A stretch of DNA of 39,851 nt from Planctomycetales bacterium. GTDB taxonomy: Bacteria; Planctomycetota; Planctomycetia; Isosphaerales; Isosphaeraceae. Position 1 is the first letter of the stretch. The number at the start of each line of letters is the position of its first letter. The position numbers and the translations under genes were made by a program. The stretch is taken from assembly GCA_027449865.1 (NCBI GenBank), contig DAIDKV010000017.1, forward strand, positions 1 through 39,851, read 5' to 3'. The notes beneath the pieces are model-generated. The model was not told the DNA's origin. It did no database searches and saw only the letters and a program-made list of their open reading frames with translations. Positions 34,001 through 39,851 of this stretch are shown here, one piece after another.

Positions 34001-34720
34001 ATGGCCTTCTCGCAAACCACGATCCTGAGTGTCTTACCCCCGCAGTACCGGGGAAACCAGGTCTATCTCTCGTGGTCGTCATCGAGCCCGTCGGGAACCT
34101 GGTATCAGGTCTACGTCAACCAGCGGCTCGCATGGTCGGGCACACGGTGCTCGGCCTGGATCGCGATTCCCGCGGGACCGGTGCGGATTGACATCGGTGC
34201 CGTCGGTCCGGGTGAGCAGGACATCGACTTCGCCGCCTCACTGCCCTCAGGGCCAGGCCGACGGGTGCAACTCTCCTGGCAGTCGGGCACTTACAAGGGG
34301 AGCGATCTGGCCGGATTCCGAATCTACGGTCCTGACTCGCCGGGCGGTGCAATCAACTACACCCAGATCCTAGCAGCAATCACGGCTTATCCCACAGGTA
34401 TCACAACCAGCGGATTCGGCCTCGGTGAATTCGGCTCCGGAGGATTCGGGGAGGCCGCCAGCTTCTATTCGTGGACCTCAGGACCCCTCGCCGCAGGGAC
34501 CTGGACCTTCGCCGTCGTACCCTATGACGTTGCTGGCAACGAAGGAGCAGCGCAGACGACGACCACCATGGTCAACGGCCCCCCCCGTGCCCCGGCGACG
34601 TTCGAGGGCACTTCGACTCGTCTTAATTATGCCATGATCGGCTTCGGGCAGACCGGATTCGGGATCGGCGGATTTGGCCTGCCCGCAGCCACGCTCTCGT
34701 GGAATCCCAGCCCCACTTGA
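34001..34720 (+). CDS. Fn3-like tail protein with Gly-Phe-rich segments
   Basis: From ATG 34001 the product has 239 residues. The frame is open back to 33902, but that part overlaps the preceding gene's end and is rejected. Two beta-sandwich units are visible: QVYLSWSSSSPSGTWYQVYV and, later, RRVQLSWQSGTYKGSDLAGF with GTWTFAVVPYDVAGNEG. Two GFG repeats (GFGLGEFGSGGFGE and GFGQTGFGIGGFGL) flank the second unit. The second unit resembles the frameshifted protein at 21561-22182. A tail-surface or tip-fibre role fits. Confidence 0.6.
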   Translation: MAFSQTTILSVLPPQYRGNQVYLSWSSSSPSGTWYQVYVNQRLAWSGTRCSAWIAIPAGPVRIDIGAVGPGEQDIDFAASLPSGPGRRVQLSWQSGTYKGSDLAGFRIYGPDSPGGAINYTQILAAITAYPTGITTSGFGLGEFGSGGFGEAASFYSWTSGPLAAGTWTFAVVPYDVAGNEGAAQTTTTMVNGPPRAPATFEGTSTRLNYAMIGFGQTGFGIGGFGLPAATLSWNPSPT

Positions 34721-34793
34721 GTAGCCCATCCGCAGGCACGGACCGGCATCCTGTTTTCGACTGAACCCACAACACCCGAGCAAACCGAGCGCC

Positions 34794-35414
34794 ATGAGCA
34801 CCACCTACACCCCCAACGCCAAGCTCGCAATGCCGGCGATCGGCGATACTGGTTGGGCCGTCCCGATCAACGCCAACAGTGCCGCCCTCGACATGCTCGC
34901 GCCGGTCGGAAACCTGGCTGTAACCACGTTCGAGATCCCCAGCGCTTCCCTGAATGTCGCCATTTCACCCGGCTCTTACATCAAGCAGGACGGCAGCATC
35001 GGAACCTTCCCGGGCGCTACTCCGCAGCCAGTCACCGCATCGACGACTCAGGTTCTCTATCTCGACCTGACGAATGCCGGTGCCCTCGTCGTCGCCGCAG
35101 CCTATCCGCCTACCTCCCACGTTCGACTCGCCACTGTCATCGCTGGCGTGTCCTCCATCTCATCAATCGTCGACAATCGCCAGTGCTTCCACGTCGTCGG
35201 ATCGTGGGCCGACGGCGTCAACATTTCGCTGGGGAGCGGCACTGGTACACAGATCGGAACCGCGCCGACCCAGAAGCTCGGCTTTTTCGGCAAGGCTCCC
35301 ACCACTCAGCCCGCAATGGGCGCCGCGACCGCCGGAGCCAGCTATACCAACAACGAGCAGGCGATGCTCCAGGCTGTATACAGCGCTGTCCGTGCTCTGG
35401 GACTGGGGAGCTGA
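34794..35414 (+). CDS. Phage tail fibre-type protein
   Basis: The 206-residue product has the conserved look of a tail-fibre base protein. It starts YTPNAKLAMPAIGDTGWAVP and INANSAALDMLAPVG. An internal TFEIPSASLNVAISPGSYI and a VRLATVIAG strand follow, then a C-terminal GTAPTQKLGFFGKAPTTQP that repeats in related fibres as an attachment segment for trimer tips. It probably anchors or forms a short fibre at the tail tip. It ends two bases before the next ATG, so the two are co-translated. Confidence 0.65.
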   Translation: MSTTYTPNAKLAMPAIGDTGWAVPINANSAALDMLAPVGNLAVTTFEIPSASLNVAISPGSYIKQDGSIGTFPGATPQPVTASTTQVLYLDLTNAGALVVAAAYPPTSHVRLATVIAGVSSISSIVDNRQCFHVVGSWADGVNISLGSGTGTQIGTAPTQKLGFFGKAPTTQPAMGAATAGASYTNNEQAMLQAVYSAVRALGLGS

Positions 35415-35415
35415 G

Positions 35416-37647
35416 ATGCCCGGCTCATTCGACCTCGACAATACGAACGCACCCCTCTACGGGGATGCACTGGCCGCCGGCGTCTACCTTTACGACCCGG
35501 CCGCGGACAACCCCTTCTCATTATTTCCAAACGTCCGCTGCCTCCGGATCGATTTCCGAGAGGGCCCCGAACCTCCTGTGGCTCGATTCGAATACGTCCT
35601 CTCCGACATCGTCGCGATCAATCTCGGCTGGCCGGCACAATTTGAGGAACTCTGGCCGATCGACGCCCAGGGGCCTTACGTGGTCAATCCCGACGATCGA
35701 CTCGTCGTGATGGCGACCAATCCCGATGGTTCCCCGTTAATCCTCTTCGACGGCTTCGCCCAGGTCCCGCAGGTCGATGTGACACCGAGCAACCAGAGGG
35801 TCACGTTCACGGCCGTGGGAGTGGCGATTCGTGAGTGGGACAACCCGGTCAGCGGGCGCGTCCAGCGGAACTCTGACCCAACCGGACTCGTCGACACATC
35901 AGGTGGGTCGGACATTTCTATCGACCTACCCTGCCGCTTCAATCCATCCGAGACCGACGTCGGGGGTCGTGGCGGTTACCTTCCCAACCGAACGCCAGAG
36001 GGCAAGGATACCGTCAAGTCAGTCGGCGGCCTCTCGCTAAGTTACCCGGTGTTCATCGACCCCGGTATCGAGCGATCCCCAGATCCTCGAGCCTACTGGA
36101 GTATCGGCGACGCCATCGGATACCTCCTCGCTCAGTACAACGGAACCCAACTCTATACCGGCTACCCAAACCTGGATTCTCTGGACACCCTCTTGCAGGT
36201 CGAATCGCCCGCGCAGGGACAGGACACCTTCACACCCGCCGACGCACAGACCGCCCCACTGACGATCCGCGATTATGATGCCTCGAACCGTCCTTATCCC
36301 GAGGTCGTCGCCGAGTTGCTCTCCTATGCCGGATTCGTGATGCGATGGGACACAGAGGCTAACCAGAACGGTCTCCCTTTCACCCAACTCCGGATCTACC
36401 GACGCGACGGCGCCGCGACCTCGCCCATCAAATCAATCTACCTCGATGCCGCCGGCACCCCGACTCTCGACCCGAGTCGGAACAATATCGCAAGACTCCA
36501 CCTGGCGCGAGACAGCAATAGCATCGTCAATGCCTGGCAGGTCGAGACCCAGCAGCGGCTCGTCGAGGTCAGCATCGTGCTGGCGCCGCTGTACCAGCCC
36601 TCCATTGGCGACGCCCAATCCGTCATACGGAAGCAGTATTTCCGATCTTCATGGAATGCCTCCACGCCAGCCGCAACCCGTCGCCAGTATCGATGGTACG
36701 GGGCCGACGAATGCGGTGATGGGCACTGGACCTCGTCGGGATCCTGGAGCACGTCCCCCTGCGATCTCTCAACGATTTTTCCGCCCGACGACGACGGGAC
36801 GCCGTCCTACACTGTCCGATATCGCCCCGGCTCGCAGACGCTGATTTCGACGGACTCCGACGGCAACTTCCTTCGAGCGGATCTCGCCATCAGCTTTGAC
36901 TACAGCGGACCGACCGCCGCGCCCTGGGATGGCTCAGGAACCTGGCAGACAATCAAGGGAGGCTGGCGGCTTCTCCCAAATCGGCTTGGCATCGAGGTGA
37001 CTGCGGAGGACGTCGAGCAGTGGGCCACGGGACGTGGTGCATTCGCCGCTGGCGGCTCTGGCCCTGCCGCAGCCATGGTGCCTGGTGGCGACATCCGCGG
37101 GGTCACTTGGTGGGCCTCGCCACCCCAGGGTGCGCCGACAAACGGCAATCCCCCAGTCCTCCGCCTCACTACCGTTATCCGCGATGACCTGCGAATGCCG
37201 ATCTCGGCCGGCAAGCGCATCGCCAGCCCGACGCGATACGCCCGATGGCGCAGCATCGATGCCCGGGACCATTTCCAGTACGCTGGCATCGATCCCAGTT
37301 CCATGAATTACAAGACTCAGGGGGGCAACGGCACCGATCCCGTCGTGGCACGCAACGACACCGACGCGGCCATGGCCCACGCCTACCAGCTCCGAGGCGC
37401 CCACGAATTCCCTCCGCTCGCGGGTTCTGCCACGGTTCCTTATATTACAACATATTACAATGTAGGCGATCGTATCGACCAGATTGCCGGCCGCGATGTC
37501 TCGCTCACGACGAACATCGGCCAGGATCAGGGCGAGGCGCCGACTTATCCCTGGGTCGTGGGAGTCTCCTGGAGCTTCGAGGGTGATCGACAGAGCACCA
37601 CACTCCAGCTTTCGGACCGTCGCGCTGAGCATGACCTCAGGACGTAG
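35416..37647 (+). CDS. Large tail tip / baseplate hub-like protein
   Basis: From ATG 35416 (GGGGAG five bases upstream) the product has 743 residues. The frame extends to 35074, but there it overlaps the fibre gene in another phase and is rejected. The N-terminal part has short beta-strands with LFDGFAQVPQVDVTPSNQRV, the kind of strand pattern found in hub proteins with an N-terminal beta-domain (gpD-like). The middle has PYPEVVAELLSYAGFVMRWD and a charged beta region; the C-terminal part has YYNVGDRIDQIAGRDVSL and a strand near GVSWSFEGD. This agrees with a baseplate hub or distal tail protein. No enzymatic motif is seen. Confidence 0.6.
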   Translation: MPGSFDLDNTNAPLYGDALAAGVYLYDPAADNPFSLFPNVRCLRIDFREGPEPPVARFEYVLSDIVAINLGWPAQFEELWPIDAQGPYVVNPDDRLVVMATNPDGSPLILFDGFAQVPQVDVTPSNQRVTFTAVGVAIREWDNPVSGRVQRNSDPTGLVDTSGGSDISIDLPCRFNPSETDVGGRGGYLPNRTPEGKDTVKSVGGLSLSYPVFIDPGIERSPDPRAYWSIGDAIGYLLAQYNGTQLYTGYPNLDSLDTLLQVESPAQGQDTFTPADAQTAPLTIRDYDASNRPYPEVVAELLSYAGFVMRWDTEANQNGLPFTQLRIYRRDGAATSPIKSIYLDAAGTPTLDPSRNNIARLHLARDSNSIVNAWQVETQQRLVEVSIVLAPLYQPSIGDAQSVIRKQYFRSSWNASTPAATRRQYRWYGADECGDGHWTSSGSWSTSPCDLSTIFPPDDDGTPSYTVRYRPGSQTLISTDSDGNFLRADLAISFDYSGPTAAPWDGSGTWQTIKGGWRLLPNRLGIEVTAEDVEQWATGRGAFAAGGSGPAAAMVPGGDIRGVTWWASPPQGAPTNGNPPVLRLTTVIRDDLRMPISAGKRIASPTRYARWRSIDARDHFQYAGIDPSSMNYKTQGGNGTDPVVARNDTDAAMAHAYQLRGAHEFPPLAGSATVPYITTYYNVGDRIDQIAGRDVSLTTNIGQDQGEAPTYPWVVGVSWSFEGDRQSTTLQLSDRRAEHDLRT

Positions 37648-37677
37648 TCGTCCGAGGGCGAAGGGAGCCAATTCATC

Positions 37678-38007
37678 GTGAATGACCTACGTATTCTCCG
37701 CGATCGCCAATGGGCCGGGCGCGATTACCTGGATAACGAAATGGGAGGCGAAGGAGTCACCGGGTCGGCTGCGATGCTGGCACAGACGACGACCATGAAA
37801 ACCTATCCGACCTCGGCGTCGGCCTTCTATGCCATCGTTCCCTGCGATGTCGACGGATCCGAGACCGAGGGTGCCGCGGCGGCTTATGTCCCCCGTACCG
37901 GCTCCGTCTCCTTCGCGATCAACCTGGGCACACAGATACCGCCTGTCGGAACCACAGTCGTCTGCCATGGTGTCGGCGGACGCTGGTGTTTCCGCTATGA
38001 CGGCTAG
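37678..38007 (+). CDS. Small tip protein, paralogue of the next gene's N-terminal domain
   Basis: The start is GTG at 37678 with AGGGAG ten bases upstream. The 109-residue product has a central beta-domain: FYAIVPCDVDGSETEG, then PPVGTTVVCHGVGGRWCFRY. The same pattern occurs in the next gene (YFAHPVDLDGNEIEG, then PPETGDLLVATSVGGRWVAE). The G-x-x-V/L...VGGRW signature suggests an OB-like barrel as found in tail-tip proteins. It is an accessory tip component by position. Confidence 0.6.
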   Translation: MNDLRILRDRQWAGRDYLDNEMGGEGVTGSAAMLAQTTTMKTYPTSASAFYAIVPCDVDGSETEGAAAAYVPRTGSVSFAINLGTQIPPVGTTVVCHGVGGRWCFRYDG

Positions 38008-38071
38008 TCGCTCGATACGCCGAGCCGAAACCATCCGATGCTCCACGTCGACGAAAGCGAGCAGAAGTCCT

Positions 38072-39199
38072 GTGCTCGATCCCAGCCTGACCCGACCGCT
38101 GGACCACCCTCAACACGACGGCGGGCAGGCGAGAGCGGCCCGCATCCTCCGTAATCGCCAGGCGGAGCAGGTAGCCGGCGTCAGCCGATCATCGAACATT
38201 TCATCGCCCCAGGCCACCCGCCGACTGGTCTCGATCTATAACGGCGGTCAGATGCCGAACCAGCCTAACTACGTCTACTTCGCGCATCCCGTCGACCTCG
38301 ACGGGAATGAAATCGAGGGAGAGGTAGCTTCACCAAACCCGGACGTTTCGGCGACAATCCCCGTAGTGGTCCTTTGGCATCCCCCAGAGACCGGTGATTT
38401 GCTCGTCGCCACATCGGTCGGCGGCCGATGGGTCGCCGAGCGAGGCGGGATGGCCAGCACGAGGCTCTGCGTCACGGCGTGCGGAAACCTCCCCGTCCCA
38501 GGAGCCACGATCACACTCCTCTCCGGAACCCGGAACATCGCGACCAGCATGACGGGCCCGGATGGCTGCTGTCAATTCTTGCTTGCCGGCACGTACACGG
38601 TTCAGATTGCGATCGGTGGTACGATCGTCTACGAGGCTCTACAGACCCTATCCTCAGGCGGAACGACGACCATCTCGGCAGAAAGTAGCGGCCTGGTCTG
38701 CTGCGGCGGATATGCCATCCCCCAGGTCCTGACCCTGACCGATGCCGAGGGTACGATCGATCTCGTGTACGACTCAACCGACGGCATCTACGTCCCAACC
38801 TGGTTCGGAGGCCATGCGGTAACCCGACTTTCCGCGACAGTCACGACCCCGAATAACATCTGTTCCGCGCAGCCGGCCTCTCAGGGACCGGTTCGAGTGT
38901 GCTATCAAATGACCTGCAACGCCAGCCAGAACCCGACGTTCAAGATCACACGCTCCTGGTCCTGGGTCTACCAGCAGGCTAACACACCAATTTGGTTCCA
39001 GGACCCAACCGGCTTCACGGCGGGCCGATACTGCATCACGGCACCACCACCCCAGTGTGGAAACCCTCTCACCGACACGGCTACTTTAGGAACAAACCCC
39101 TTGTCCGGTGGCCCGTTCGTGCTCTCGGGTAGCCCCGTGCCAACCGCTAGCAATGGCACCAGCGATCCCATCGGGGGATCGATCGCCATCTCCGCATAG
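38072..39199 (+). CDS. Tip or fibre protein: OB-like domain plus carboxypeptidase-regulatory-like domain
   Basis: The GTG at 38072 gives 375 residues starting LDPSLTRPLD. An in-frame ATG at 37997 has no ribosome binding site. The first 130 residues contain the OB-like domain paralogous to the preceding gene. From about 130 a Cys-containing beta-sandwich begins: CVTACGNLPVPGATITLLSG, then TSMTGPDGCCQFLLAGTYTV. This is the pattern of a carboxypeptidase-regulatory/Cna-B-like domain. The rest is beta-rich with many Thr, Pro and paired Cys, and ends in a Gly/Ser tail. It is probably a tip fibre exposed to the host surface. Confidence 0.6.
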   Translation: MLDPSLTRPLDHPQHDGGQARAARILRNRQAEQVAGVSRSSNISSPQATRRLVSIYNGGQMPNQPNYVYFAHPVDLDGNEIEGEVASPNPDVSATIPVVVLWHPPETGDLLVATSVGGRWVAERGGMASTRLCVTACGNLPVPGATITLLSGTRNIATSMTGPDGCCQFLLAGTYTVQIAIGGTIVYEALQTLSSGGTTTISAESSGLVCCGGYAIPQVLTLTDAEGTIDLVYDSTDGIYVPTWFGGHAVTRLSATVTTPNNICSAQPASQGPVRVCYQMTCNASQNPTFKITRSWSWVYQQANTPIWFQDPTGFTAGRYCITAPPPQCGNPLTDTATLGTNPLSGGPFVLSGSPVPTASNGTSDPIGGSIAISA

Positions 39200-39264
39200 T
39201 AAACATTTGATCGCACTTTTATTTCATCAAACAGCCGATCCTAAATCTTCGAGAGCCGAATTCA

Positions 39265-39636
39265 GTGGATCGCCCCTGTGAGCCATGTCCCTGTCCCGGG
39301 CTCTGCGTGCGATGGTCCATTTTTTGCGAATGGGCCGCCGAGACACCCACCGACCCGATCAAGATCCAGCACATCCGTGCCCGATCGGGATACCGTAATG
39401 ATCGGAACGCCGCCTTGATCTCCGATGGCCCGGGAAAAACGACCGGATTGGGCTCTATGAGGAATCCCGATCTGGTGAATGCGATCCAACGAATTATGTC
39501 CATCCGTTCCTGCGCATTCCGATCGACGGGGCCGGGTTGCAATTGTTCAGGTGGACGTTGCAGCCTGCGTTGCGGCGCAGCCGTCTCGCATCTCGATTGC
39601 CTGGAGTGCCTCCAACGCTATCCCGATCCCATCTAA
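39265..39636 (+). CDS. Cys-rich small phage protein with two putative zinc clusters
   Basis: The start is GTG at 39265 with GAGAG nine bases upstream. The 123-residue product has Cys at 5, 8, 10, 14 and 21 in the N-terminal part and at 83, 92, 94, 99, 103, 112 and 115 in the C-terminal part, with a linker of about 60 residues. The spacing suggests two zinc or disulfide knots. It lies last in the cluster, after the tip proteins. Function is unknown. Confidence 0.6.
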   Translation: MDRPCEPCPCPGLCVRWSIFCEWAAETPTDPIKIQHIRARSGYRNDRNAALISDGPGKTTGLGSMRNPDLVNAIQRIMSIRSCAFRSTGPGCNCSGGRCSLRCGAAVSHLDCLECLQRYPDPI

Positions 39637-39710
39637 TCTCACGATCGCAGGATTGATGCTGGTCAATATTCTAAGTTTCTCGAACATTGGCCCACTCCGA
39701 CCACAAGAAA
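39637..39710. other. Short spacer before the right IS copy
   Basis: No gene or signal is seen. The cluster stops here, directly before the IS end, so anything further right in the phage-type cluster is unknown. Confidence 0.4.
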
Positions 39711-39851
39711 TTGGCTCCTCAGCAGAATCTGTGGGTGCGTTCCGGTTCTGGCAGCCGTCCGAGATTGTGCAACAGAGCCAATCTCGCCACCTTGGCCGTC
39801 CGGAAGCCGTACGACTTTCTCGTCACCAATTTCACCTTGTTGTTCAGACCC
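39711..39851 (-). mobile_element. Inverted second copy of the ISL3-like element's right end
   Basis: This is the reverse complement of 1-141 with two mismatches. The element's terminus is at 39711 (TTGGCTCCTCAGCAGAA) and the rest runs off the window. The two copies point outward from the window, with transposase 3' ends facing inward. Confidence 0.75.
39719..39850 (-). pseudogene. C-terminal fragment of an ISL3-like transposase (cut by window edge)
   Basis: The last 43 codons of the same transposase as at 2-133 are present on the minus strand, ending at 39719. The tail reads ERTHRFC, with Arg where the left copy has Lys. The intactness of the gene outside the window cannot be judged. Confidence 0.65.

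Noticed and set aside
35074-35415. Upstream extension of the hub-like gene
   Set aside because: It overlaps the fibre gene in another phase, the residues look random, and a good ribosome binding site precedes ATG 35416.
10053-39636. Contractile injection system or tailocin
   Set aside because: Portal, scaffold-like and major capsid genes are present, and no sheath or AAA+ ATPase gene is seen.
1-39851. CRISPR arrays, rRNA or tRNA genes
   Set aside because: No regular direct repeats with spacers, no ribosomal RNA sequence and no complete tRNA fold was recognised by eye.

Overview
The window is high-GC DNA that most resembles a planctomycete of the Isosphaeraceae type. The main sign is the extracellular protein at the left edge, which carries a LEPR-XLL-like N-terminal signal known mainly from Planctomycetota. 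The taxonomic call is an inference from gene types, not from a marker-gene comparison. No rRNA, tRNA or CRISPR array was seen.

Both ends of the window are the same sequence in inverted orientation: positions 1-141 match the reverse complement of 39711-39851 with two mismatches. Each end encodes the last 43 residues of an ISL3-like transposase. The window is therefore either a segment bracketed by two inverted insertion-sequence copies or a contig that stopped inside a repeated IS.

Positions 142-9754 look chromosomal. They hold a leftward LEPR-XLL-type surface protein, and then a rightward group led by a good sigma70-type promoter: rsmH, overlapped by a membrane-anchored Pro-rich LysM protein, followed by a secreted double-domain alpha/beta-hydrolase. 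A small protein with an HTH-like and Cys/His-rich region closes this part.

Positions 10053-39636 form one rightward tailed-phage structural cluster. It opens with a papain-like peptidase and four or five small membrane proteins, a possible lysis module. Head genes follow: portal, scaffold-like protein, SU10-type major capsid protein and connectors. Next come fibre-type proteins, including a 2454-residue giant with LamG-like, Ig-like and GxGY repeats and a split cellulase-like TIM-barrel. The tail genes are terminator, tube, chaperone-like pair, a short tape-measure candidate, Fn3-like proteins, a fibre protein, a 743-residue hub-like protein and paralogous tip proteins. No terminase, integrase, replication or repressor gene is visible. 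The cluster is thus a partial prophage cut by the IS, a cryptic prophage, or a domesticated particle that depends on packaging genes elsewhere.

The cluster is tightly packed, with many start-stop overlaps. Its few intergenic gaps hold GC-rich hairpins, including a duplicated 57-nt leader in front of the major capsid gene and a second putative virion gene. One Fn3-like gene appears frameshifted, next to a 0.7 kb stretch without a convincing gene.
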